Positions 13,701 to 25,136 of a DNA stretch of 64,000 bases are shown here, in pieces. The stretch spans positions 9,847,001 through 9,911,000 of the forward strand of contig NC_092563.1 of NCBI RefSeq assembly GCF_037975245.1, in the 5' to 3' direction. Positions within the stretch are counted from its first letter, which is position 1; each line of letters opens with the position of its first letter. The notes beneath the pieces were generated by a model. It was given only the letters and a program-made list of their open reading frames with translations, was not told the DNA's origin and searched no databases. The DNA is from Apostichopus japonicus. Lineage: Eukaryota; Echinodermata; Holothuroidea; Aspidochirotida; Stichopodidae. The position numbers were made by a program, and so were the translations under genes.

Positions 13701-15641
13701 GGTACAAAGAACTGAGTGTAGTCGTGACGATGAACTCAATAATTGAAATATCTGTCCAAGCTGTCTGCTAATAAAGAACTGGCAAAACGGTGTGGTCATT
13801 AACAGGATTTCTTTTTCTAGCTTAAGGCTATGTAATAGTGATGTCATCTGTGAAGCATTTGTTACGAATGCAGGATTCTGCCTCCGGGACGCAACGTTTT
13901 GTCCAGAGACACAAAATCTTCAAATTGCATGCGTTGGGGCGAACGCAAACTTTTTCTTGGAGAAACAAACCCCAAGTACACACTCACAACTAGGTCAATG
14001 AAAAACATAACAAAACGCATTTTTGAATGAACATCATTCATTCTTTCTTTCTTTCTTAAAATTGACAAAAATCAAAATTTCTCCCAATCCTTCAGATCAT
14101 TGAAATAGTTTGAAAATAAATATATCATAACAATCAACTGCAAGGTACAGGGTTAACAACACTCCATTACGGAGATTTTCATGCTAAACATAGACATCAG
14201 TGTTGTCTTCATGTTTACAATGTATCTTCAGACCAAAGCAAGTTTACTTCGTTCTAATGATTTGCTGGTGACAAACAATGTGGAACCTGTTTTGAAAGGA
14301 AAACATATTCCACACTGTTGGTGAAACCCCATCTCAATATTTTGTACCTAACTTGAGGTATACTTGATTGTCTTAACCCTGAACTACTCCAGCAAGTTGG
14401 ATCCGTCTTCTGGGCAAATGCTTTTCAAAGCTCTACTTGAGCTTTTATAATCTTATTGTTGATTTATCCTTGAAACCCGATACCATTCAAATGTTTGCAT
14501 ATCATTTCATGTTCCCTGTACTTAAAATTTTCATTAAAATGAAGTAAAAATCTTTTCCTCTGTGGATAAATGCTTGACAAATTACGAAGAAACACAAGAA
14601 CATCTTCAGTTGAATTGCCCTGATTATAACATCAACCATTAGATGTTGCCAGATGCATAAATTACAAAACATCACACACCTTGTCAAATTTGTATCTTTG
14701 CAATACAAAATGTTATGAGGATTTGGTTTAGCCTAAAGAAACATGCAATTGCAGCAATTTTGCTAGAAAATCAAATTCAGCCACCAGAAAATCATTTTAA
14801 ATAATACAGAAGGAATTAATGTGGGGAATCACCAGGAAGGTGACAATGTGTATAGAAAAATTCAAGTTGATTTCGTTGCATCAAATCCAATCAGAAAGTT
14901 TTGCTGTTAAGTACCGTGTGTTACATGTATGCAATGGGAAAAGTCATGTCTGTTATTTGTCTCTTCAGGAGAAACAATTCCAGCTCCACTGTGAGTGAAG
15001 CTCATGTTCAGAATGGGGCCAACGAATGCAAGGAAGAAGTAACGCTGCAACAACAGAAGTCGAATTTTCATCCTCGAGAAAACCCCGAGCGTAGGACGTA
15101 TTATAGAGAATTAGCGGGTATCGAGAACACTTCAAATAGCTTCACCGAATCGGACAATTTAGAGAGACTCTCTCGGACTCTACCAGACAGTAAACGTCAA
15201 GGGAGGGTAAAGTCCTGCTCGCATCGCCGTAGCAAGTCATGTGACAGGGACTCTGGCAATTCAAATCAGGAAGCGGCGACGACACAACGTAACAAACCGG
15301 TCAGTAACGGAGAGAACCTAGCGGGTATTTTAGTGCCAAAGTCGGAGGATACCTCGAGTAAACCAAAGAAATGTCAAACAGTTTTAGCTCCTGGAGCCAG
15401 TCCTTACACGGGACACTTTGGTATGCAGAACTTAGTGATACCGTTAAGTGCTTGCACCTCTCCAGTAGAAGGCAAAAGAGGTAAGCACAAGACCAAGAGA
15501 CATGCTGTCAAACCATTTACATACATGGAGCATGAAATAATGGGGAACATTGACGGCGTGCTTCAGGTGCCCATGCCAACGAGACACCACCATCGACACG
15601 AGCACCATCATCATCACCATCACCATCATCACTACCACTGA
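1755..15641 (+). CDS. nkd: Naked cuticle homologue, 5'-partial, five exons
   Basis: Coding exons are 1755-1848, 3265-3407, 10802-10900, 13292-13701 and 14969-15641 (stop TGA 15639-15641). All junctions are AG/GT and keep frame, giving 472 visible residues. Nkd proteins are membrane-associated Wnt antagonists that bind Dishevelled through an EF-hand region. Exon 3 carries the EF-hand motif (EWSFTLYDF then KVTRED across the exon 3/4 border, loop about visible residues 102-113). Exon 4 is basic, rich in Lys/Arg/His. Exon 5 has the family motif LAGIEN and ends in a run of histidines (HHHHHHHHHHYH), a hallmark of Nkd1/2. The N-terminal exon, expected to encode the myristoylated Met-Gly start, is not in the window. 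The EF loop is atypical: Glu, His and Gln at loop positions 3, 5 and 6. Family assignment is firm; the vertebrate paralogue split (Nkd1/Nkd2) cannot be applied. Confidence 0.93.
1849..3264. other. nkd intron with a GC-rich block
   Basis: Intron between the first two visible exons. The block at about 2045-2345 is much richer in G+C than the rest and contains several short inverted repeats (see findings). The remainder is AT-rich with nothing recognised. Confidence 0.8.
3408..10801. other. Long nkd intron
   Basis: 7.4-kb intron. It contains a 165-bp terminal-inverted-repeat element at 8162-8326 and G runs near 4350 and 7975. The longest open frames (109 and 126 codons at 5.5 and 6.4 kb) are low-complexity and resemble no family. 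Nothing else was recognised. Confidence 0.8.
8162..8326. mobile_element. Short MITE with 6-bp target duplication, family A
   Basis: Begins CAGGCATGCGC and ends GGCTCATCCCTG, an imperfect terminal inverted repeat. It is flanked by ATAAAG at 8156-8161 and 8327-8332. A 700-bp relative at 32275-32974 has matching ends and internal text (pyrimidine-rich stretch with TGATTTCTTTT, then ACCCCAGGCTCATCCCTG). Non-autonomous; superfamily not determined. Confidence 0.75.
10901..13291. other. nkd intron
   Basis: 2.4-kb AT-rich intron between the EF-hand exon and the basic exon. It has a G run at about 12952-12966. No element with clear ends and no coding signal were found. Confidence 0.8.
13702..14968. 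other. Last nkd intron
   Basis: 1.3-kb intron, donor GTACAAAG and acceptor CTCTTCAG. It splits an Arg codon (AG|G). Nothing else recognised. Confidence 0.8.
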
Positions 15642-18600
15642 GCCTGATCAATGCTGTACTATTCAAACAAACAACAGGGTATTATTAGTAGTATATCATA
15701 CAGTCAGTGTACTCTAGCTATTTATTATTACTATTATTATTTTAATTATTATTTGGATATCCAGAAGTCATCGCATTAGCATACTTGGTGTGGTGTATCT
15801 TGTGTGAGCAAGTTGTAGAACATCATCGCTGTGGAGTATTGTCAGGCTTGTAATTCGTCCTTAAAAGAAAGTTGGAACTTTAAGTTGAATGTTTTTGTAA
15901 TGAGGATAAAAATTCCAATGCATTTACTTTAGAACACATTTTTTGATCTACCTAAAGCAGAAGAAGAGGTATGGTGAAAAGAAGACATTTATCTGAGGGC
16001 AGTCCACACTTGATACTTCCTTTCTCTAGGAATATTTGCTGTCATTTTAAGTACTATTAGTGTGATTAATTTTTGAATAAGGTCATTGTGGTACATCTAC
16101 CTGGTATGCTAAAAGACTTGAGGGCTTAAGTTTGGTAAAACATGAGTTTACTCTGTTGCAACATATTCATATACGAATTTAAATAAATATATAACATGGT
16201 TAATAATTAATGTGTTGGGTTTGATTGGCTGAATTGTGTTAAGAGTTACACTCGATTGGGGGATCCACAATCATGTTTTTGAATAATTCAAAATTTGAGA
16301 AAGAAGTATGCATGTTGTGATAGATATGATGAGCTAGAATTTTAATTAGTCAAATTACTTGATGGGACATGTTAAATGTTTTGATAAAATACCATGCGTA
16401 TTAGGGTAAAGCTTAAGAAAATATTTAAATCATTATATACTGTAGGAAGACTGTCCTACAGCTTATGAATCTCTTACTAGCAGATGGTGGTATACTGGTT
16501 AAAGAATGTCCTATTGATACGTATGATTAAATTCCTCCAAAATCTCTGCAAACAGGTAGCTTGGAAAAGGGGCAGGGCTTGGGGGGGAGGGGTCGGGTCT
16601 GGACGCTGGTAGTTTTGTCTGTCTCTCTCTCTTTGTCTTAGATAAAGCTTCTTCATCTTTAAATTAAATGTGATGATTCCCTCGTCATGATAAGTATTGT
16701 AGCAATGCTATCCAGCTTTATAGCTCATTCGGTGCCATGGAATTCTCATAAAAAGTATGTTCGGGTACTCCAGAAGGTATGTGGACATGTTTCTTGTCAA
16801 GTGGAGACAACATTTGCACATTGACTATTTATAGTAAGAAGATACAGTAACCTGCCTGAAGGCATCTTTAACTTGACAAGGCAGTGGTGTAAACAACTCC
16901 TTGGCTGAATTATAGTTGTCATTGAAACTTAACCAAACTTGATGCAAGCCATCCAACTTTGTATTCAAGAAAAGATTTAATGGAAATCATAACAATATAA
17001 TTTATTTTTACTTTCTTTTCTTTTTTTTTATTTTTTATTTTTTCCATGTATATGTTTTAGATTCATTTCTTTGGAAGCTTTTATTTTACATAGTATAATT
17101 TATGCAAAGATATTCCATTTTTTTTTTCTCCTTCAAAGTGGAAGAAAATTCTTCCTGTTTGTAGTGCTCTTAAAGTTTTGATGTGGAAATTGGAGCAAAG
17201 TGTTGAACTATAGATTCAAGATTTCAAAGCCAGGGGGAATGAATGATAGCAGATATTATGTTACAAGTAATAAAGGTCATCTCAGTTGTAGTTTTTCATT
17301 ACTTTGAATTATTGGACAGGACTGACTTTACAGAACTGACTTTATATGGCATGTGTATTGAACTGCTAAATGAAGAGCACATGTGTGTGTAGGAGGATAT
17401 TTCAGTAAGTAGATGTAGATATAGTTGGCACCAGCTCATTGTCGGGAGTCAGTTGAAAGGAAGAATTTAAAGTGCAAATTTCGTTTAGTAGTTTTGAACA
17501 CTCTAAATTTTTCCCTCATAAATGTTATGATTCTCATGTATTAAAAAACCTGCTACACATGTTCGTACTTGCGTAGCAATTTGCCCGTTTGTATAGCATT
17601 CTGCTGTGCGACACTGATAAATTATTCTTGGGGTAATTTAGAACCAGGATTTATTGACAAATTGATATTCATTTGCTATCAGATTTTCTTGTCAGGAAAT
17701 GTTAAACAATCACTCTTAAAGTGGAGGTTCTTGTCACTATTTGGGTGATTGTTTAACCAGGGTTGGGAGATAATAAATGAGTTTAAAGTGTATGTTGTAA
17801 CCTTTCCTCTGCCCTTGTGATCATTAGAGGTCTTTTGGTTTCAACTGTAAAGATATATGTCATTGTTCTGGTTAGGTTAAGTGTAACAAGGGCAGGTTAC
17901 ATTTTAATTGTTTTGATGTTATCTCATGTTGTTGTCAATGCAGTAGGTACGATCACCCTGCAGTTTGCACTGTACACACTAAGATACCTTGACATGGATA
18001 CAGTTGACTGGTGTCAAAGTGCACATTTACGATAATGAACAATAAGTTGGAAAAGTTTCTGTTAATTCTGATGTTACTATTCATGTTACACTGCTTTCAT
18101 ATAGCAGTAATTAAATCCCATAGATGACATTTGTTACCAAAATCTGTTTGTGAAATTGCTAGAGCCACTTCTTTTCACACTGATAACTTGAAGAACCATC
18201 CTAACTTGTATCACAACTTAAATAACATTTGGATAACACAGCATTACCTCCAATTTGAAAAAAAGATGGCCCAATATTTTGTGGTGTAGAAACTCTGTTG
18301 GTGGTATTGATGAGTTTGTTGTTAGTCTAACCCTTGATATCACTTAACCTGTAGTGCAGTTTGACACATGAAAGGTCTCATTCCAGACAGAAGTGCATTG
18401 ATATGTCCTGTAAATTGAAACGAGAGCTTTGTGTTCAATCTATGTTGATGGATGAGGCTGCACCTGTACCAGGAGCCTGCTGTTAGGATATTATAATCCA
18501 TTGATGTATGATAGCGTTTGCAGTGGGAATGCAAGCAGCTTCCAGGTTCCTACACGACAAATACCACACACTTCCTGAGACATTCGGGTGACATATTAAA

Positions 18601-20284
18601 AGCCATTTTTAAGTATGATTTTTAATTAAGGAGACAGTCTCCTGCTGGGTATTGTCTTAATTAGCAAGTTGCATTTTACAAGTTATTTTTGTGGGTTTTG
18701 GTCTGAGTGTATCCTAAAGTGCTATGTATTTATCTTACCACTGGTTGGTGTTGGTTCAGTACGTGGGAGAGTGTCACAACGTAAGTGCTTGGTTTTAGCA
18801 GAGACCGAACTGTGCTTCTTCTCAAGGCTTGGAAAGTCATCTCACTCATAAGTATTGTACTTTCAAAACAGTTTAACTTGAATTTGAAAAGTCTGTTTCT
18901 TTGTAACCACTTGGGGAAGCAGTATACTTGCAATGTAGTAGAACTCTTTTAAGACCCGTTGAGCAGTGAAGAGCTCCTCGGTTAGATTTGTTGAGAGATT
19001 TGAGGAATTATTGCTTGATAAGTATCAGGAATGCTTCATGTCAACTGTAATTATGGCATTAAGTCATACCTGTTTGTTATTAGAGAGAAGCATTGTAGCC
19101 TTAGTTACTATATAGAGCATAGTATGTGTTAAACACACTGCCACAGTATTAACTGTGTTTTAGCCATTCTCTGGAACAAAATTTAGTTGAATTATTGCAA
19201 GCACACCAAGTAATCCTAACCTCCAAACCACTCCAAAAGACATTGTGTCACCAAAATGACAACCCTCTTCCTGTAAAGATAAAGAGCTACATATGCTTAT
19301 GATATGTTTTACTAAATACCATATTTTCTTCCAACCACTATGTTTCCCCATCTGAAATACATCTTAAAGTGTCAAAATATGGTTATTCTGGTGCTACACT
19401 TGGTTTCAAATGATATTGATATGAAGGATAAGTTTAGGTAAAAGCATTATTTTGGTATCATATAGACTATTATAAGTAGCTTATATTACCAGTGTATCAA
19501 TGCCACTTTCTTGTTTTGAAGATATAAACCCTATAAACATTGGAACATCATCAGCCAAGGTTCTTGTCTAGCACTAAGAGAATCACTCTGCTGGTTGCAA
19601 CCAACACACAAGTCAAGGGAAGACAAGGTACTTGTGTACAGATGGGTAGTATCATCACAGTTGAATATCACCATACATCAGAGCCCAAGCAGTGTACATG
19701 CTCGGGCACAATATAAATTTCTCTCCTAAGACACTGAAGTTTGAGAAGTTTATCATGCATGTACTATGCCTCCATTTCTTTGTTTCAATTTTCTAAGAGA
19801 AGATTTTTCTCAGCATTATTTCTGTCATTTTATAAGTGAGAACAGTTTTTCCTTGTTAGCTAGTGGAAAAATATATGTCTGATGTAAATAAGAGCTTCTT
19901 GTGGCTAAGATGTTCATACATCATGAAGCTTACAATGGAATAAATTATGACAACTTTTCATACTTTGTCTTCCTTGTGAATTCTTGCATTTATCTCAGTT
20001 ACAAATATCAGGTAACTCTGGTTGCTTAATTTTCCATTGATTTATGAATTTAAACAAACAATTGGCTTCTCCCAGAGTTAAGACTAGTGGTTATATTTAG
20101 CCTATCATTGTTAGCAGGTGCTACAGGGTCTATTTTCTTTTGTGGTACAGTAATATGACTAAACGAGCATGCAGGGAGCATTGCTATGCAGACAAGCAAT
20201 TGCATGGTATGAGATAATTGCAAATGACTGCAATGAAAATGTGTAGGCAACAAAACAGCTTTGCTGGCATCCAGTTGAATAATA
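15642..20284. other. nkd 3' UTR and intergenic DNA
   Basis: AT-rich sequence following the nkd stop codon. A possible polyadenylation signal AATAAA lies at 16182-16187. Beyond it no gene, RNA or bounded element was recognised; open frames are short and random in composition. Confidence 0.6.
16182..16187 (+). terminator. Possible nkd polyadenylation signal
   Basis: AATAAA about 540 bp after the nkd stop codon, in AT-rich DNA where chance hexamers are common. Assigned from position only. Confidence 0.35.
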
Positions 20285-20292
20285 AGACAGAT

Positions 20293-20660
20293 CAGCGGCG
20301 TAGGAAGGTACTTTTGAGTGGGGGGGCTGAAGACTGATGGCTGGCCTGGGGGACGGGTCTAAGGGGACGGGGTGTCCCCCTCCCCTTTGGAATTTTTTGC
20401 ATTTCCAGGTGGCCTCAGATGCAATTTGGTGCAATATAGCACACTTCAACACCCACTCCATTTTGTTAACTTAATTTTGTATTTTCACCTGGCCTTAGAT
20501 GCAATTTGGTGCTCCAAATGAGATTTTTTTTCTCATTTGGAAATGAAAAAGGGGTTTTCTGACTTGCGGAGCGGGGGGGCGGAATGATACTTCCGCCCCT
20601 CCACATTTTTCTCTGGGGGGGCTGGCGCCCCCCCCAGCCCCCCCGGTTCCTACGCCCTTG
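20293..20660. mobile_element. Non-autonomous hAT element (368 bp)
   Basis: Perfect 8-bp target duplication AGACAGAT at 20285-20292 and 20661-20668. Inverted ends are CAGCGGCGTAGGAA and its partner TTCCTACGCCCTTG. G-rich near the left end and C-rich near the right. The 8-bp duplication and the CA..TG ends are typical of the hAT superfamily. No transposase frame. Confidence 0.9.
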
Positions 20661-20884
20661 AGACAGATACAAATAATTTATCTCCAAAAAGATCAATTTG
20701 ATGAAGCATCAAGTTCAGAGTACATTGGCAGATAAGCAAATATTCCAATCGATTATTGCAGATTATTAAACAACAACAGACATCACTTGATAACATCAAA
20801 TACTACATACTATTTGATCCATTTCCATTTAGAAATGAAGGGTTAGCTGGTACCCAACATTCAAACAGCCTTTTCTAGAGATAG

Positions 20885-21220
20885 GGACAAAATGTTGAGA
20901 CGAAGGATTCAATTTAGCCTCAGACTTACGGTAGCTTTAATGTGCCATCGTAATAAGAATATTTGACGCTAATAGGTTGACATCTTTCAGAAAGTTGTTG
21001 AAATGACCAGATGCAATAAATCTTCATTGCAACATTTTTCGGAAATTGTCATATTGTACATTTGGGGGGAAAGAAGTCAACAATTTAACATTTTGCATAA
21101 AATTGTTGAGATGAAGGAATGAAATAAGTCATTTTAACAATTTTCAGAACATTGTTGAAATGCACACTTGGAAGTTTCTATCTAAACATTTTCCGGAAAA
21201 AGGAGAACTTTGTTGAGGTC
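20885..21220. repeat. Diverged tandem repeat (GTTGAGATGAAGG-like)
   Basis: Several imperfect copies of a block containing TTGTTGAGATGAAGGA or TTGTTGAAATG and ACATTTTTCGGAAA. Unit near 100 bp, strongly diverged. No clear boundaries. Confidence 0.5.
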
Positions 21221-21268
21221 TCTTTTAAGTAGCCATGATGAAAGGAACATACTTCGAATTGGATATTA

Positions 21269-23337
21269 CATGGTCAATTCCATGGTGACTCGCGTGACAT
21301 TTTTACTAAAATTCCTCTCTATTTGATATCATTAAACAAATAAAGAAGTTACCTGGGAGAAAAGCATTCATGTAGTCAGTGAAGTACGCCTTAATGCTTA
21401 CAACAGTAGACAAAAAATATTTATGCCTCAAGTATTGGGGGTGAAATTGGCGAAAAACTGAACGTGACTCGCGTGACAGTTACTATTAGCAAAAATCAGA
21501 ATGCACACACAAATGTTTGATTTCTTATGTCTTATTAAAATTTTTCCAATCACTTTTTATAATCATACCGAAGTTGAAAAACACCTCTACCTCAATTGCT
21601 ATGCAACTTTGAAAAAATGTTGTAACTCATGAAAATAACGATGAAGATGTATTGTGACTCGCGTGACAAGAAAACGTGACTCGCGAGAAGTTCACTTTTC
21701 GAATAGTTCTAGACCAAATGCAGTAGTGAATCGAAGGTATAGATCTTGCCTAGTGAAATAAAACATTCATTGGTCTAGAAAGTGTCCAAAAGGTACTTCC
21801 CTTGGGAATGTCCAGATGATAATAATGTCCCCGAGTTACTTTCATGACTGCAGACAGTAGGTAATATACTGTACGGGTAGTACAGTTGTTCAGGCAATAT
21901 ATCTTGTCAATTAATATTTATAACAATATTTAGTCTGTTGAAGTCACTCATTTGAAAGTTATAGAAGAAACAGATCTATCACAATGTGATTCAAAAATTA
22001 CCATTCTTATTTGTCATATTTGAATAAACCAAAAGTGTAATATTGAGAAGATGCATGCGCTCATAGGATTTTGGGAATGATTGAGCAGTGAAAACCTTAA
22101 GGTTGTCAAGTCATAGCACATGGCATTGCCAGATACAAATATAGATTATGTTTTTGTATATTACTAAAAAATCAATGACATGTGCTAACTTTCCAAATGT
22201 GGTGATAAAATAGGCATTATATTGCGAATATATATTCATGATTTTAAATTCTGATATTTCAAATGAAATTATTATAATTAGTTGCATTATGTGTGCACAT
22301 ATCATTCAATTTGCCTAATTAAAGGGGAATTCATATATGATATCTTTAAACAGTGATTCATTCTTCAAACTATAACATCCCGGTAATTTTCACACAGTAA
22401 ATAGGTAGAAACACTATTTTGATTTAACGTGACTCGCGTGACGTGACTCGCGTGACATTCGTATAGGATGATTTTCTGCAAAATTTGAATATCTTCTGAA
22501 AAGGAAAATTCAGTAATCCTTTTGGTATCTATGTGAAGACTTGATATTCATTATTTGGAGTAAAACTTTTGTGCAGGCAAAGAGAAAAAAACAAAAACAG
22601 TCAATTTTGTAACTCACGTGACAGTAAATCAAGGGTGTTTACTGTTTTCAATTTACCACTGTTGTCTAATGCCTTGATGTCGAAATAAAATTGAAGCTAT
22701 TTAGTGAGCACTATGCTATAGCAAATATAATTAGTCCAACAGACAGTAAATAGGTAGAAAAACAATCTTGAATTGACGTGACTCGCGTGACGTGACTCGC
22801 GTGACATTCGTATAGGGTGATTTTCTGCAAAATTTGAATATCTTCTGAAAAGGAAAATTCAGTAATCCTTTTGGTATCTATGTGAAGACTTGATATTCAT
22901 TATTTAAAGTAAATGTCTTGTGCAGGCAAGGAGAAAAAAAACAAAAACAGTAAATTTTGTGACTCGCGTGACAGTAAATTGAGGGTGTTTTCAATTCACC
23001 ACTATTGTCTAATGCCTTGATGTCAAAAAAAAATTGAAGCTATTAAGTGAGCACTATGCTATAGCAAATATAATTAGTCCATAAAACTGATGATACCTAT
23101 GATTACTATGTACAAATCTGCACAAAATAAAATTTCACTGTATTTTTCATAATTTAGTTACTACGGGAACCATTTGTTATTACCGACCCCATAATCAAGC
23201 AAATAATGTTTTTGGGGGTGAAAAAATTATTTTTAGTAACTACAAGTATTCTATTTATTGGAAACTTATACAATTTTAATGTACAATGATTTTAAATTTT
23301 TTGGTATGATGTTGACCTTATCATGGAATTGACCACA
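21269..23337. mobile_element. Terminal-inverted-repeat element with GTGACTCGCGTGAC motif array
   Basis: The ends are inverted copies of GGTCAATTCCATG (left 21272-21284; partner near 23322-23334), with TA on both sides if the element is taken as 21269-23337. Inside are eight exact copies of GTGACTCGCGTGAC, all on the + strand, starting at 21285, 21464, 21654, 22429, 22443, 22778, 22792 and 22959, plus variants at 21676 and 22609. A unit of about 349 bp is duplicated in tandem (22394-22742 and 22743-23082). No transposase frame is seen. A TA target site would fit a Tc1/mariner-like origin, but that is inference. Confidence 0.7.
22394..23082. repeat. Tandem duplication of a 349-bp unit
   Basis: Two copies, about 22394-22742 and 22743-23082, each starting with ACAGTAAATAGGTAGAAA, then a double GTGACTCGCGTGAC, and ending with TATAATTAGTCCA. 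They differ by scattered substitutions and small indels. The second copy keeps GTGACTCGCGTGAC where the first has GTAACTCACGTGAC. Confidence 0.9.
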
Positions 23338-24880
23338 TAGTTAAAATGAAAACACGCATCAGAGCGTACTCATGTATAAAGCTCGAGTTTTATATGACTG
23401 CGGGCGGCTTTGGAGAATTCTCTAGTAGGGGATGATCATGTAAAGGACGTGCTCATAAGTAATTAACATCATTGTCGCGTACACGGGGTTTCAATGGTGG
23501 GAAGGGGTGGGGGAATTCAAAAATTCCCCCAATTGATTACGATAGGGGGCTAAAATCATGCCGAAGGTCTCGATACTAATGAAGGATTTTATAACAGGAG
23601 GGGCTACACTGAAGTCATTGAAGCTGTATCTATATGCAGAGGATCTTGGGATCTCCGGGTCAGGAGAAATGGTAAACGTCAATTGGTGGGTTCTGAGGCA
23701 TATATATAGTATATATTTAGGTCTATATCAGTGGCTCTAAACGCAAGGTTGTGCTTATAAATAATAATAATAATAATACATTAAAAAATTCACCCGACTA
23801 ATTTAGGTAGGGACGTGAATCTTTATGGGAGGGCTAGATACGAATGAAGTATTTTATAAAGGAGGGGACTGCCGTGGGGTCATCGAAGCCATGTATGGAG
23901 GTCATGTATGGAGATTTGAAGGTCGTCCCCGAAAAAAAAATAGAAGTCAAATGGTGCATTCTGGGGCATTTATAGGCTATCATTTAGGTCTCTTAAGTAT
24001 CACTTTGTGTGAGGTTGGAAAGAGGTAGGGGTAAGAGGAGGGTATACCCGTAATACTAATAATGGTCAAATTCTTCCCGGCTTAACACAAAAACCGCCCG
24101 AAAGACCCCCCCCCCCCCACCTCCGGGCAATATAAGTAATAGTGGTTCCCAGGTAAAATATGCATTCATATTTACAAAACCAGCCCTACTTGGTTGGGGA
24201 ATTTAATGAGTAACGTACTTACCTTCTAACATGAAACAACAAACAAATTAAGAAAATGTATATATGTCTACTGATCATGGTATTTGAAACTTCTTGAAAA
24301 TAAATGTAAGTTTGTTAGTTGCAAAAAATTGCATCATTCCGCTTCTAAGCACCGTCTATTATAAAAAATATTTCTCAAAGTGGAGCTGGACTTTCCCTTC
24401 ACACCCTTCCCGCGGGCCGACAGTCCGTAAAGCTCAACAGATCAAACAAAAAAACAAAAAAAATCTGCTATATGTCTATCTATCACGCGACTAGTATCTG
24501 CCAATAATTTTAACTGTAGAGTGACGCCCCTCCCCTCCCAAAGAATGATGTATATTATGTTTCTTACGTAAATAACAAGATGTGTTACGCTTGCATACTC
24601 TCTACAAGCTTGACCATCCCCATCGGCCATCCCCCCCCCCCCCCTCTTACTTCCGAGAAAGTAAATGTTTATATAGGTCTACTATAGTTCTGACGTATGG
24701 AAATTTTGAATATAAATGCTTGTTCATGTAAGTCTCAAAAATCGCACCCTTACTCGTATACAAGCTCCCCTCCCTCCTCCCTCCCTCCTCCCTCCTCTCA
24801 CAAGCAGAAAGCTTGTACGAGCATGCATGCATTGTCTTCATTGAAAAAGTTCCACATCTTTAGTATGAATGCATCACCAC
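23338..24880. other. Intergenic DNA with a diverged local duplication
   Basis: About 23545-23745 and 23815-24005 are imperfect copies of one another: ATTTTATAACAGGAGGGG against ATTTTATAAAGGAGGGG, and a shared ATTTAGGTCT end. A (TAA)n run sits near 23763. C runs occur near 24100 and 24630, and a pyrimidine-rich CCCTCCTCC tract at 24765-24800. No gene was recognised. Confidence 0.6.
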
Positions 24881-24883
24881 AAA

Positions 24884-25136
24884 GTGCATTGTTAGCTCAG
24901 TGGTTGACGCCGGTGCCTTCCAATCATAAGGTCCCGAGTTCGAGTCACTCCAAGATTAATGTATGTCGTCCAGTTACAGAGTTGTTGACAATTGACAATT
25001 CATAATCATGGACGTTAAATATGAATCTAAGAGACTGACTTCGGTCAGCTTGTGGCTTTGATAAGCCAATGAGGCTTCTTCGCGAGCTCCAGCTTTCAGG
25101 AGGATCTAAAATACATACATATATACAAACATACAA
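24884..25136 (+). mobile_element. tRNA-derived SINE
   Basis: The head resembles a tRNA gene: A-box TTAGCTCAGTGG at 24892-24903 and B-box-like AGTTCGAGTC at 24937-24946, with spacing as in a tRNA. It continues for about 190 bp with an unrelated body (GGCTTTGATAAGCCAATGAG, 25053-25072) and ends in an ATAC/ACAT-rich tail at 25111-25136. The extra body and tail point to a SINE rather than a tRNA gene. Confidence 0.75.

Noticed and set aside
13473-13847. Minus-strand 124-codon open frame
   Set aside because: It is antisense to the basic nkd exon 4, which has strong family evidence on the + strand.
15444-15638. Minus-strand 64-codon frame with a Met/Val run
   Set aside because: It is the antisense of the nkd His-rich tail.
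24884-24960. Functional tRNA gene
   Set aside because: A and B boxes are present, but I could not form a convincing acceptor stem, and the homology continues into a SINE-like body and tail.
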